In this document: in pieces, positions 25,948-35,085 of the stretch
How positions within the stretch are numbered: the stretch's first letter is position 1
Layout: every line of letters starts with the position of its first letter
Origin: Nitrobacteraceae bacterium AZCC 2146
GTDB taxonomy: Bacteria; Pseudomonadota; Alphaproteobacteria; Rhizobiales; Xanthobacteraceae
Assembly (NCBI GenBank): GCA_036924855.1
Contig: JBAGRP010000001.1
Coordinates: 4,092,001-4,156,000 of the forward strand
Direction: 5' to 3'
DNA: 64,000 bases
Notes under the pieces: generated by a model
Databases searched by the model: none
Told to the model about the DNA's origin: nothing
What the model saw: the letters and a program-made list of their open reading frames with translations, nothing else
Made by a program: the position numbers and the translations under genes

Positions 25948-26268
25948 AGGTGGCCTCCGGCGCATGAGCGGAACTGCTGGAACAAGCTTCGCAAGGTTTG
26001 TGCCAGAACCTCGATGCCCGCGCGCCAATCAGCAAGCTTCTGATTTTATTATGATTATTTAATTCAGGCGGAGGACTGTGGGCTTCTCGATAATATCTCG
26101 TTGCATACAAAGAAGATGATTTGCTTATTAAATGGACTGCTAGGAAGACATGCACGGAATTCGGCCTCAACGACCCGCCTGCATTCGCTTGACAACCCAT
26201 AAGTTCCGCCTCTTATTGCGAGTAATTCGCATTAGCATTCGCATGTATTGGGCGACTTGGGGGTTGGC
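25948..26268. other. Divergent promoter region of binding-protein and receptor genes
   Basis: This 320-base gap lies between two outward-reading genes. It is AT-rich in its middle (26040-26150), as expected for promoters, and holds the palindromic operator next to the receptor start. A clear consensus for -35 and -10 boxes could not be placed. Confidence 0.55.
26217..26244 (+). promoter_or_regulatory. Fur-like operator upstream of the receptor gene
   Basis: TGCGA at 26217-26221 and TCGCA at 26227-26231 form an inverted repeat with a five-base centre (TGCGAgtaatTCGCA). A second half site, GCATTCGCAT, follows at 26235-26244. Known Fur boxes of other proteobacteria have the form AATGCGAATNATTCGCATT, which this matches closely. 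It lies 25 to 52 bases before the receptor start, so it would repress in iron- (or zinc-) rich cells. Confidence 0.6.
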
Positions 26269-28356
26269 GTGAGTTTGAAATCTTGGGCGGCGATGGCGTC
26301 GGCAACGGGCGGCGCCTGCATGTCCGCAGCCTGGTGTGGTGGCGCAGCGCGAGCCCAGGAGACCCTGCCGGAAATCGTCATCGCCACCGACCGGGACAAA
26401 GCGGCCAACGTCTCCGATGCATTTCAGTCGACCACCAGCCTGAGCGGCAGCGAGTTGCAACGCAGCACCGCCGCATCGCTGGCCGATTTACTGACGACCC
26501 AGCCCGGCATGGCCGCCTCGACCTTCGCGCCGGGCGCGAGCCGGCCAAACATCCGCGGCCTCGACGACTATCGCGTCCGCGTCCAGGAGAACGGCATCGG
26601 CACCCACGATGCGTCGGACTTCAGCCAGGACCATCAGGTCCCGGTCGATCCCCTCTCCGCCGACAAGATCGAGGTGATCCGCGGCCCAGCGACCCTGCGC
26701 TACGGCAACCAGGCGATCGGCGGCGTGGTCAACGCCAGCAACAACCGGATCCCCGAGAACCTCGTCCCCGACAACTTCAGCGCCCGCTTCAAGGGCGCAT
26801 CATCGTCGGTGGACAGCAGCATCGACGGCGCTGCCAGCATCGATGCCAGCGGCGATCATGTCGCGATCCATGTCGATGCGTTCGGCCGCCGCGCCGGCGA
26901 TTACCGGATTCCCGGCGGCGTGCAGGCCAACACGCGGCTGCATACGGAAGGACAATCGGTCGGCGGGTCATACATCTTCGACGGCGGCTATATCGGCACC
27001 GCGATCCAGCACACCACCAGTCTTTATCACATCCCAGGGATCGACGACGCCAAGCAGAACACCCGGATCGATCTGGAGCAGACCAAGGTCACCACCAAGG
27101 GCGAATGGCGCGCACCGATCGACGGCATCGCGGCGGTGCGCTTCGCCTTCGGCGCCAGCGATTACAAGCATGACGAGATCGGTATCGGCAGCAACGGCAT
27201 CGATGGCGTGCAGAACACCATCAAGAACAAGGAAATCGAGGGCCGCTTCGAAATCGATCACGCCGCCGTCGCGACGCCGTTGGGCGCGCTGACCGGCAAC
27301 TGGGGCCTGCAGGCCAGCAACCGCAAGCTTGGCACCTTCGGCAGCCTCGGCGGCCTGCTGGCGCCGACCAATACGGATGCGGTCGCCGGTTTCGTGTTCG
27401 AGCAGTTGCAGCTCACGGAAACCTTGAAGCTGCAGGCCGCGGGCCGCGTCGAAAGTCTCTCAGTGTCGGGCCTGGCGCCGACGTTCCCCGCAAACTTCCT
27501 GCCGCCGCCGGGCACCATTTCGGAAACAGCAGCGACCCGCGACTTCGCGCCGAAAAGTTTTAGCGTAGGACTGCTGAAAACCCTGCCCTGGGACATGGTG
27601 GCCTCGCTGAGTGCGCAGCGCGCGCAACGCGCACCTGCTGCACCCGAACTGTTTTCGCGCGGCTCTGATGACGCGTCCGGCACCTTCGTGATCGGCAATC
27701 CGAACCTGCACATCGAGACTGCCGAATCGATCGAGCTCGGGCTGAAGCGCGCCACTGGTCAGCTGCGCTTCGAGGCCAGTCTCTACTACACACGCTATCT
27801 CGATTTCATCTACAAGCAGGTCACGGGGAACAGCTGTACCGACGATTTCCCTACCTGCGGCGCCGGCTTGGGCAGACCTCTACTGCAAGTCGCTTACGGG
27901 CAGCGCGACACGAATTTCCGCGGCGCCGAACTGATGGCGCAGCTTGATGTGACGCCGCTCGGCGACGGCATGTTCGGCATCGACGGCCAGTTCGACACCG
28001 TCCGCGCCACCTTCGCCGATGGAACCAACGTGCCGCGGATTCCGCCGATGCGAGCCGGCGGCGGCGTCTGGTGGCGCAGCACCGAATGGTATGCCCGGGT
28101 CGGGCTTCTACACGCCTTTGCGCAGGACGATATCGGCCTCAATGAGACGCCCACGGCCGGCTACAACCTGCTGAAGGCGGAAGTCAGCTACACCCACGCT
28201 TTTGCCAAATCGGACGGCGGTCCGCGCGAGATCACCTTCGGCATCGCCGGCGACAACCTGCTCGACGAGCGCATCCGCAACCACGTCTCGTTCAAGAAGG
28301 CGGAAGTGCTGCAGCCGGGCCTCGGCGTGCGGCTGTTCACGAATATGAGATTTTGA
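26269..28356 (+). CDS. TonB-dependent outer-membrane receptor, ZnuD-like
   Basis: Outer-membrane beta-barrel that imports a metal or chelate with energy from TonB. A GTG at 26269 and signal peptide to about AARAQ are followed by a plug domain (SRPNIRGLDDYRVRVQENGI, then DPLSADKIEVIRGPATLRYG and GGVVN), the pattern seen in zinc receptors of the ZnuD kind. The barrel ends with Phe (FTNMRF). An in-frame TTG at 26248 is an alternative start. It heads an operon with exbB, exbD and tonB, and has a Fur-like site in front. Substrate (iron, heme or zinc) is not certain. Confidence 0.9.
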   Translation: MSLKSWAAMASATGGACMSAAWCGGAARAQETLPEIVIATDRDKAANVSDAFQSTTSLSGSELQRSTAASLADLLTTQPGMAASTFAPGASRPNIRGLDDYRVRVQENGIGTHDASDFSQDHQVPVDPLSADKIEVIRGPATLRYGNQAIGGVVNASNNRIPENLVPDNFSARFKGASSSVDSSIDGAASIDASGDHVAIHVDAFGRRAGDYRIPGGVQANTRLHTEGQSVGGSYIFDGGYIGTAIQHTTSLYHIPGIDDAKQNTRIDLEQTKVTTKGEWRAPIDGIAAVRFAFGASDYKHDEIGIGSNGIDGVQNTIKNKEIEGRFEIDHAAVATPLGALTGNWGLQASNRKLGTFGSLGGLLAPTNTDAVAGFVFEQLQLTETLKLQAAGRVESLSVSGLAPTFPANFLPPPGTISETAATRDFAPKSFSVGLLKTLPWDMVASLSAQRAQRAPAAPELFSRGSDDASGTFVIGNPNLHIETAESIELGLKRATGQLRFEASLYYTRYLDFIYKQVTGNSCTDDFPTCGAGLGRPLLQVAYGQRDTNFRGAELMAQLDVTPLGDGMFGIDGQFDTVRATFADGTNVPRIPPMRAGGGVWWRSTEWYARVGLLHAFAQDDIGLNETPTAGYNLLKAEVSYTHAFAKSDGGPREITFGIAGDNLLDERIRNHVSFKKAEVLQPGLGVRLFTNMRF

Positions 28357-28490
28357 ACCCGATGATCTGGAATCGCTCCATTCTGCACTGCAGCGCGACA
28401 TGGCGATGGCGACATCACTTGCGAGGCGCGGTATTCTTGCCATCATCCCAGCCGACAACAGCAGACATCTATCGACGGAACGCAGCGCTT

Positions 28491-29267
28491 ATGAAAAAAA
28501 TCAAGAAACATATCGTCGCTGCGCTCGCAGGCGCGGTCATGCTGCCCGGCGTTGCGTCTGCGGCAACCACCGAAGCGTTGCTGCCGCATAATCTTTCGCC
28601 CTGGGGCATGTTCATGGGCGCCGACATCGTGGTGAAAGCCGTGATGATCGGCCTTGCCTTTGCGTCGCTGGTGACCTGGACGGTGTGGCTGGCGAAGACC
28701 ATCGAACTCGGCCGCGAGACCCGCATCGCGAAGCGCCGCCTCGCGCTGCTGGAAAGCGACACCACGCTGGCGCAAGTCGAACACGATAGTGCCGACTCCA
28801 GCGACGCCGTGGCGCAGCTGATCCATTCGGCGGTACGCGAAACCATGCTGTCGCACGGACTGTTCGATGACGGCTTCAAGGAGCGCATCGCGCTGCGGCT
28901 GGAGCGCGTCGAACACGCGATGTCGCGGCGGATCTCGCGCGGCACCGGCGTCGTCGCCACGATCGGCGCCACCGCCCCCTTCGTCGGCCTGTTCGGCACC
29001 GTCTGGGGCATCATGAACGCCTTCATCGGTATCTCCGAAGCCCACACCACCAATCTCGCGGTGGTCGCGCCGGGCATCGCCGAAGCACTGCTGGCAACGG
29101 CGCTCGGCCTTGTTGCCGCGATTCCCGCCGTGGTGATCTACAATCAGCTGGTGCGCGGCATCACGAGCTATCGCGCGCTGCTCGGCGATGCCTCGGCGCA
29201 GGTGATGCTGCTGATCAGCCGCGATCATGGCCGCCGCGCAATGCCGGTTGCGCGGGCGGCGGAGTAG
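28491..29267 (+). CDS. exbB: ExbB, TonB-system proton channel
   Basis: With ExbD it uses the proton gradient to energise TonB. The start at 28491 (MKKIKKHIVAALAG) gives a signal peptide, as in many alphaproteobacterial ExbB proteins. Three membrane segments are visible, the second with IGATAPFVGLFGTVWGIM and the third with LLATALGLVAAIPAVVIYN. The product has 258 residues. Other genes of the system follow at once: exbD six bases downstream. Confidence 0.95.
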   Translation: MKKIKKHIVAALAGAVMLPGVASAATTEALLPHNLSPWGMFMGADIVVKAVMIGLAFASLVTWTVWLAKTIELGRETRIAKRRLALLESDTTLAQVEHDSADSSDAVAQLIHSAVRETMLSHGLFDDGFKERIALRLERVEHAMSRRISRGTGVVATIGATAPFVGLFGTVWGIMNAFIGISEAHTTNLAVVAPGIAEALLATALGLVAAIPAVVIYNQLVRGITSYRALLGDASAQVMLLISRDHGRRAMPVARAAE

Positions 29268-29273
29268 GAAACT

Positions 29274-29714
29274 ATGGGAGCGCGACTGGGTGGACGCACA
29301 CGCGGCGGAGATGATGACCTCGACGTCGCACATGAAATCAACGTCACGCCGTTCATCGACGTGATGCTGGTGCTGCTGATCATCTTCATGGTGGCGGCGC
29401 CATTGGCCACCGTCGATCTCGGCGTCGACCTGCCGGCCAGTGCGGTCGAACCGCAGCCGCGCCCGGACAAACCGGTGTTCCTCACGGTGAAGCCGGACCT
29501 TTCGATCGCCGTCGGCGAAGATGTCATCGCGCGCGACGCGCTGAGCAGCACACTCAACACCGCGACCAAGAGCAACAAGGACGAGCGCATCTTCCTGCGC
29601 GCCGACAAGGCCGTCAGCTATGGCGACCTGATGGAAGTGATGAACCTGTTGCGCAACGCCGGCTATCTCAAGGTCGCGCTGGTCGGCCTCGACGGACGAA
29701 CCGCGACACCATGA
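29274..29714 (+). CDS. exbD: ExbD, TonB-system proton channel subunit
   Basis: A small protein (146 residues) with one N-terminal membrane helix (EINVTPFIDVMLVLLIIFMV) that carries the essential proton-binding Asp (FIDVM), and a periplasmic domain. It pairs with ExbB. The stop overlaps the tonB start by four bases (ATGA), a sign of coupled translation. Confidence 0.95.
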   Translation: MGARLGGRTRGGDDDLDVAHEINVTPFIDVMLVLLIIFMVAAPLATVDLGVDLPASAVEPQPRPDKPVFLTVKPDLSIAVGEDVIARDALSSTLNTATKSNKDERIFLRADKAVSYGDLMEVMNLLRNAGYLKVALVGLDGRTATP

Positions 29715-30562
29715 ACGCCTTCGCGCTGCATGCGCCCGCCGATCGCGCCGGGCTTCGCTGGACGGCCTCGGCGATTGTCATTGTTGCCTTGCATGCCGGC
29801 CTGATCGCAGCCGGGATCGCCTGGTACCGGGAGCATCAGCCGGCTGGCGCCGAGATGCCCACGATCATGATCGACATGGCGCCGGCCTCCGCCGCGCCGG
29901 AGGCGCAGCCGCAGGATGTCGCGCCCGGGCCGGAGATGCAGCAGGCCGACGCGCCGTCCGAGCCACCGCCCGAACCCATGCAGCAGCAGCAGCAGGCCGA
30001 ACAGCAGATCGCGCCGACACCCCCGGTGGAAAAGCCGGTCGTCGAAGCGCCGCCCGAACAGAAGGCCGAACCGACCCCGCCGCCACCTGAACCAGCGAAA
30101 ATCGTGCCCGATCCTCCGAAGCCCACGCCGGTGAAACCCAAGCCGGTTCGCGCCGAGGTGAAGAAAAAGCCGAGCGACACCCCGCCGGCGCCGCGCACGA
30201 CGGCAGCCCCGCATGCCGAACGTCAGGCCCAGGCGGCCTCGGCTGCGACCGCCGGCGCGGCGGCTGCCGCTGCGGCGCTGCCGTCCTATCGTGACCGGCT
30301 GGCCGCACACCTGCAGCGCTTCAAGGAATATCCCAGCGAAGCAAAGGCTGCAGGGAAGCAGGGCGTGGCGATGCTGAGCTTCACCGTCAGCCGCAGCGGC
30401 CAGGTGCTTGGCAGCCGCCTTGCCGGTTCGTCCGGCGTGCCGGCGCTTGACGCCGAGACCATGGCGATGATCCGCCGCGCCCAGCCGCTGCCCTCGTTCC
30501 CGCCAGAAATGACCCAGGCGTCACTGAGCTTTACGGTGCCGGTGCGGTTTTCGATCAGATAG
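29711..30562 (+). CDS. tonB: TonB energy transducer
   Basis: One N-terminal membrane helix (ASAIVIVALHAGLIAAGIAW) anchors the protein. A long Pro/Glu/Lys-rich spacer crosses the periplasm (about residues 50-160), and the C-terminal TonB domain has the typical YPSEAKAAGKQGVAMLSFTV and R-S-G-Q-V-L-G. It transmits energy to the outer-membrane receptor. 283 residues is within the family range. Confidence 0.94.
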   Translation: MNAFALHAPADRAGLRWTASAIVIVALHAGLIAAGIAWYREHQPAGAEMPTIMIDMAPASAAPEAQPQDVAPGPEMQQADAPSEPPPEPMQQQQQAEQQIAPTPPVEKPVVEAPPEQKAEPTPPPPEPAKIVPDPPKPTPVKPKPVRAEVKKKPSDTPPAPRTTAAPHAERQAQAASAATAGAAAAAAALPSYRDRLAAHLQRFKEYPSEAKAAGKQGVAMLSFTVSRSGQVLGSRLAGSSGVPALDAETMAMIRRAQPLPSFPPEMTQASLSFTVPVRFSIR

Positions 30563-30682
30563 TCGTCCGCACTCCAGCCTCGTGCCCCGGATGCAAATTT
30601 CAAACAGCCAACCGCTCGCAATCTCGCGGCCCATCGAGCCCGAGTTGTGCGGGTGATTTCCCCTCGAACATGAGGGGTAGCA

Positions 30683-30771
30683 GCGCGCCGAAAGGCGCGG
30701 GGTAATAGTGTCGCGATCCGCTCCGCCGCATCGGCGACAAAGCTGCGACCGCGCAACGCCTTTCGGCGCGC
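30683..30771. repeat. Inverted repeat with 15-base perfect arms
   Basis: GCGCGCCGAAAGGCG at 30683-30697 is the exact reverse complement of 30757-30771. A 59-base spacer separates them. Possible roles include a transcript hairpin after tonB or part of a miniature mobile element; no terminal duplication could be seen. Confidence 0.55.
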
Positions 30772-31084
30772 CACCGCGGCGATTTTGGGCCTTGGGGCCG
30801 TGCTTCCGGGTACTGGGCATCTATCCGGCCGGCTTTCGCCCGCCTTCACCCGCACCCGTCCAGCTCACGAAGAGCAGACCCCCGTAGTGGGGTCGGACAG
30901 CTACCCAAGGCCTCCCGAGTGCGCAGGGATACGTCCTCCCCACGCCCGCAGGCGCCGCCATCCCCATTCCACCGCAAGACGCCTCATGAAGCGCCCCTCG
31001 CGAACGGGATGTAGGGGAATATAATCAAGATAGGATTGTTGTCAATTCACTCGCGCGAATTTTTTCTTCAACACTCCCACGCCT

Positions 31085-31234
31085 GTCATTCCCCGGCGCG
31101 CCAATTGGCGCGCCTGAGGGCGCGAGCAGCGCCAGCTGCGAGCGAACCCGGAATCCAGAAGATGTTCAATCACCTCTGGATTCCGGGCCCGCGCCTCAGT
31201 CGGCTATCGCCGACCAAGGCGCGTCCCGGAATGA
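31085..31234. repeat. Palindromic intergenic repeat (GTCATTCC family)
   Basis: The element begins GTCATTCCCCGGCGCGCC and ends GGCGCGTCCCGGAATGAC, with inner arms GGAATCCAGA and TCTGGATTCC. Ends and layout match short intergenic palindromic elements common in this bacterial family. It fills part of the gene-free stretch before the minus-strand binding-protein gene. Confidence 0.65.
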
Positions 31235-31302
31235 CGAAGGAGAGTGTCGTTGCGCGAATTCCGGATTGCGCTTCGCTCATCCAGGCTACGTGGAACAGAG
31301 CC

Positions 31303-32625
31303 TCACTGTTCCGGATTCGCCCGCTCGAACTGGCGCAGCAATTTGTTGCCGCGATCGACCGCGGCGTCGAGCGCGGCCTGTGCCGGCTTCTTGCCGCTGA
31401 AGGCCTGTTCGAGTTCGTCCTCGATGGCATCGCGGATCAGCGTGAAGGAGCCCAGTCGCAATCCCCTGGAGTTCTCTGTCGGCGGTTTCAGCGTGATCTG
31501 CTCGATCGAACTCGCGGTGCCGGGGTTGCGATCGTAGAACCCCTGGGCGCGGGTCAGGTCGAAGGCGGCGCGGGTGATCGGCAGATAGCCGGTCTTCTGG
31601 TGCCAGGCCGCCTGGATTTCAGGCTGCGACAGGAAGGCGAAGAACTTGGCGACGCCCTTGTATTCCTCGCGCGGACGATCGCGCAGAACCCACAGCGTGG
31701 CGCCACCGATGATCGAATTCTGCGGCGCCGCCGCGACGTCCGGCCAGTATGGCAGCATGCCGTAGCCGACCTCGAATTTCGCATTGGCCAGAATATCGGC
31801 GCGGGTGCCGGACGACCCCAGAAAGATTCCGCATTCGCTTTTCTGAAAGCGCGGTTCGGCCGAGGTGGCACGGCCGCTGTAGTCGAACACTTTTGTCTTC
31901 TGCCATTCCGCGAGCTGCGCGATGTGGCGCACCATGGTCGGATTGTTGAAAGTCAGCACCGCATCAAGCCCGCGCAGCCCATTTGACCTGGTGGCCACCG
32001 GCAGATCGTGAAATGCGGAAAAATTCTCGACATTGATCCAGGACGGCCACGACGTGGTGAAGCCGCAGACGGAACCGGCGGCGCGCAGCCGCTTCGCCAC
32101 GGCGCCGAGTTCGGGCCAGGTTCGCGGCGGCACGTCGGGATTGAGGCCGGCGGCACGGAACAGATCCTTGTTGTAGTAGAGAATCGGCGTCGAGGCGTTG
32201 AACGGGAACGACAGCATGTTGCCGGCCAGATCCGTATAGTAGCCGGTGATGGCCGGCAGGTAGGCCGCCGACGAGAACGATTCGGCCTGGTCGCGCATCA
32301 GCTCGTATACCGGATAGGTCGCGCCCTTCGCGGCCATCATGGTCGCGGTGGCAATTTCATTGACCTGGACGATGGCGGGCTGGCTGCGCGAGCGAAACGC
32401 AAAGATCGCCGCTGTCACCGTCTCCGTATAATTGCCCTTATAGACCGGGACGATGCGGTAGCCGGACTGCGACGCATTGAAATCCGCGGCGAGCTTCTCC
32501 AGTTGCCGGCCGAGCTCGCCTGACATCGCATGCCACCACTGAACATCGGTGGCCGCATGGGCCGGAGAGGCAAGATGAACTGCAATCGCGATGAGCGCGA
32601 CATATCTGAGCGCCGACGTTAACAT
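31303..32625 (-). CDS. UgpB-like sugar/glycerol-3-phosphate binding protein
   Basis: Periplasmic SBP_bac_1-type binding protein of 440 residues. A signal peptide ends near AHAA, then VQWWHAMSGELG, the ligand-facing MLSFPFNASTPILYYNKDLF and the ATLWVLRD segment fit the UgpB family, which binds glycerol 3-phosphate or glycerophosphodiesters. No permease or ATPase gene is next to it. It reads away from a histidine kinase operon with a shared promoter region, so it may supply a periplasmic ligand signal to that kinase, or it may serve a transporter encoded elsewhere. Confidence 0.85.
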   Translation of the reverse strand: MLTSALRYVALIAIAVHLASPAHAATDVQWWHAMSGELGRQLEKLAADFNASQSGYRIVPVYKGNYTETVTAAIFAFRSRSQPAIVQVNEIATATMMAAKGATYPVYELMRDQAESFSSAAYLPAITGYYTDLAGNMLSFPFNASTPILYYNKDLFRAAGLNPDVPPRTWPELGAVAKRLRAAGSVCGFTTSWPSWINVENFSAFHDLPVATRSNGLRGLDAVLTFNNPTMVRHIAQLAEWQKTKVFDYSGRATSAEPRFQKSECGIFLGSSGTRADILANAKFEVGYGMLPYWPDVAAAPQNSIIGGATLWVLRDRPREEYKGVAKFFAFLSQPEIQAAWHQKTGYLPITRAAFDLTRAQGFYDRNPGTASSIEQITLKPPTENSRGLRLGSFTLIRDAIEDELEQAFSGKKPAQAALDAAVDRGNKLLRQFERANPEQ

Positions 32626-33009
32626 GACCTGCCCTGCCCTTCCGCGGCGCCGGCTCTTGGGCCGGACGACCTCAGCGGATCTCTCTTTAAGAACCCTGGT
32701 TCCAAAACGACACTATAAAACGATGATTCCAAAGTGATTTTGATCTAACAGGCCGGACTTCAGCGACTACGTCCGGACCAAATCACAAACCCCGCAATGC
32801 CCTGATAAATCCGCCCGGCCGCCGATTCAATCGGGAAACCGGCCCCACAGCATATCAAGGTCCGATAGCCATCCCCCGCCATTCTGCTAGATTGACGCGT
32901 CTCGCAACCTCAGGGAAACCCTTGATCACTAAAGTATATGACGTTGCCGGGGCGCTGACGCGCGGCTTTTTCGTGGATTGAACCTTTCGCAAGGCCGAGT
33001 GACACACCT
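32626..33009. other. Divergent promoter region of ugpB-like and kinase genes
   Basis: About 380 bases with an AT-rich middle (32690-32760). It separates two outward-reading genes and should hold both promoters. No clear operator could be made out. Confidence 0.5.
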
Positions 33010-35085
33010 GTGGTGACAAGCCAGCAAAACGGAGTTTCGGAGCGGCAGGACGGGCTGGCGGCGCAAGGCCGAACCGGTATCGTCGGGCTTGTCCGTGCGA
33101 TTCCGATCCGCTGGCGCATCCTGTCGATCGCGGCGCTGAACTCCGCCGTGGTGCTGGTGCTGGCCGGCCTGATCTGGAGCGGCTCCCAGGTGCTCTCATC
33201 GGCCTGGGACGACCTGCGCCAGGTGCGGCAGTCCGACCAGATCCTGGCGCTGCTGGAGAGTGAGACCGGCCGGCTGCAAAACCTGATCCACCGCTACATC
33301 AACCAGCCCAGTCCTGAACTGTTTGCTGAAATCCTGCTGCTGCGCGAGGCCGTGCTGGGCACGCTGAACAGCCGTGCTTCGACCGATCCGATGCTGTCGG
33401 GATCGGTCGCCGAACTGGAGCGCGTCACCGAGCGTTTCCTCAGTGGCTTCGGCGAGCTGCGCGGCCTGCAGTCGACCATCGCCAAGACCTACGAGGAACA
33501 GGTGCTGAGCCCGGCCAAGGACATGGCCGGGCTGTATTCGATCATCGAGGGCGCAACCGGACAGCGCGACGCGCTGATCTGGCCGGCGCTGGGCAAATCC
33601 CGCGAGGCCTTCACCGCCATGCTGGTGGCCGCCAATGCCTACTATCTATCGTTGGCCACCGCCTCCGCCGAGGAGGCCCGCCGCAACACCGAGACCATCG
33701 AGCGCACCATCCCGGTGATGACCGATCTCGCCGACAACGACCTGCAGCGCATCGCGCTGCAGCGCCTGAAAGGCCGCGCGGTGGCGCTGCGTCAGGGCCT
33801 CGCCAAACTGTCGGAGCAACTCACCAGCCGCACCGACCTGCTGCGCAATTCCATCGATGCCAGCCAGGCCGACACCATCGGCGCCATCGACGGCCTGTCG
33901 GTGAAGATGCGGCAGCGCGAGCAGAATGCGCAGGCGACCTTCGACCGCACGCTGGCGGCCATCTCCCGCAACGTGCTGGTGATCGCCGCTGCGTTTCTCG
34001 CCCTCATCATCGTCGCCGGCATTATTATTGCCCTCAGCATTCGACTGCCGCTGCAACAGATCATGGCGTCGATGCATGCGATCACGTCGGGCGATTATGG
34101 CCGCAAGGTGCAAGGCACTGCCGCCCGCGACGAGGTCGGCGCCATGGCGCGGGCGGTGGAGGTTTTCCGCGAAAACGCCATCGCCAAGCGCGAGGCCGAA
34201 AACGAATTACGGGCGTCCAAGGAAAAGGCCGAAAGCGCGCTGCTTGAACTTAATGCCGCGCAGCAGAATTTGATCGATGCCGAGCGCCTCGCGGCGCTCG
34301 GCGGCCTCGTCGCCGGCGTTGCCCATGAGGTCAACAACCCGATCGGCATCAGCCTGACGGTGGCGTCGAGCTTCGCGCGGCGCACCGACATGTTCGAGGC
34401 CGAGTTGCGCTCCAACACGCCGTTGCGGCGCTCGCAGCTGGAGGAATTCGTCCGGACCTCGCAGGATGCGGCGCAGCAACTGGTGGCCAACCTGCACCGC
34501 GCCGGCGAGCTGATTCAGTCCTTCAAGCAGGTCGCGGTGGATCGCTCCCATGCCGAGCGTCGGCAGTTCAGCCTCAGCGAGGCCACCGACCAGATCATCG
34601 CCAGCCTGCGGCCGGTGCTGAAGAAGGCGCCGATCATGCTGACGGTCGACGTACCCGACGGCCTGATGATCGACGGCTATCCCGGCTCCTACGGCCAGAT
34701 CCTGACCAACCTGTTCCTCAATGCGGCCAATCACGCATTCCCCGACGGCCAGCCCGGCACGATTGCGATCACCGCCAAGCTTCGCGGCACCGACGACATC
34801 GAGATCAGCTTCTCCGACAACGGCACCGGCATGACGCCGGACGTGCAACGCCAGGCGTTCGACCCCTTTTTCACGACGCGACGCAACGAAGGCGGCACCG
34901 GACTTGGGCTTCACATCGTTTACAATCTGGTCACCCAGCAGCTCGGTGGCCGGATGATGCTGGAGTCAAGATTGGGACAAGGCACGACATTTCGCATTAT
35001 CATGCCGCGGGCCGCCACCGGCGCCGCGGGATCAATTGACGGGACCAGCACGCCATGGCCGACCAAGACGATGTCCTCTATCTGA
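33010..35085 (+). CDS. Membrane sensor histidine kinase
   Basis: This 691-residue kinase has two N-terminal-half membrane segments (about residues 38-60 and 316-340) flanking a long helical periplasmic sensor region. A HAMP-like stretch follows (PLQQIMASMHAITSGDYGRKV), then a coiled coil, the dimerisation helix with phospho-His (LVAGVAHEVNNPIGI) and the ATP-binding domain (NLFLNAANHAFPDG, DNGTGM, GGTGLGL). Two GTG codons (33010 and 33013) can start it. Its end overlaps the next gene by 31 bases. It probably phosphorylates one of the two response regulators downstream. Confidence 0.9.
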   Translation: MVTSQQNGVSERQDGLAAQGRTGIVGLVRAIPIRWRILSIAALNSAVVLVLAGLIWSGSQVLSSAWDDLRQVRQSDQILALLESETGRLQNLIHRYINQPSPELFAEILLLREAVLGTLNSRASTDPMLSGSVAELERVTERFLSGFGELRGLQSTIAKTYEEQVLSPAKDMAGLYSIIEGATGQRDALIWPALGKSREAFTAMLVAANAYYLSLATASAEEARRNTETIERTIPVMTDLADNDLQRIALQRLKGRAVALRQGLAKLSEQLTSRTDLLRNSIDASQADTIGAIDGLSVKMRQREQNAQATFDRTLAAISRNVLVIAAAFLALIIVAGIIIALSIRLPLQQIMASMHAITSGDYGRKVQGTAARDEVGAMARAVEVFRENAIAKREAENELRASKEKAESALLELNAAQQNLIDAERLAALGGLVAGVAHEVNNPIGISLTVASSFARRTDMFEAELRSNTPLRRSQLEEFVRTSQDAAQQLVANLHRAGELIQSFKQVAVDRSHAERRQFSLSEATDQIIASLRPVLKKAPIMLTVDVPDGLMIDGYPGSYGQILTNLFLNAANHAFPDGQPGTIAITAKLRGTDDIEISFSDNGTGMTPDVQRQAFDPFFTTRRNEGGTGLGLHIVYNLVTQQLGGRMMLESRLGQGTTFRIIMPRAATGAAGSIDGTSTPWPTKTMSSI

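Larger units (their letters stand above)
30563..31302. other. Gene-free 740-base stretch rich in repeats
   Basis: There is no supported gene. It holds a 15-base perfect inverted repeat about 60 bases apart (30683-30697 and 30757-30771) and a palindromic element at 31085-31234. The bases 31258-31296 resemble a further short repeat (attccggattgcgcttcgct). The stretch from about 30780 to 31020 has a steady GC-rich composition but only overlapping small frames on both strands, without family resemblance. It is probably a repeat-rich spacer. Confidence 0.6.

Noticed and set aside
30785..31024. Plus-strand 79-codon frame in the gene-free zone
   Set aside because: Composition is Pro/Arg-rich and a similar frame exists on the other strand; no ribosome binding site or family feature supports it.
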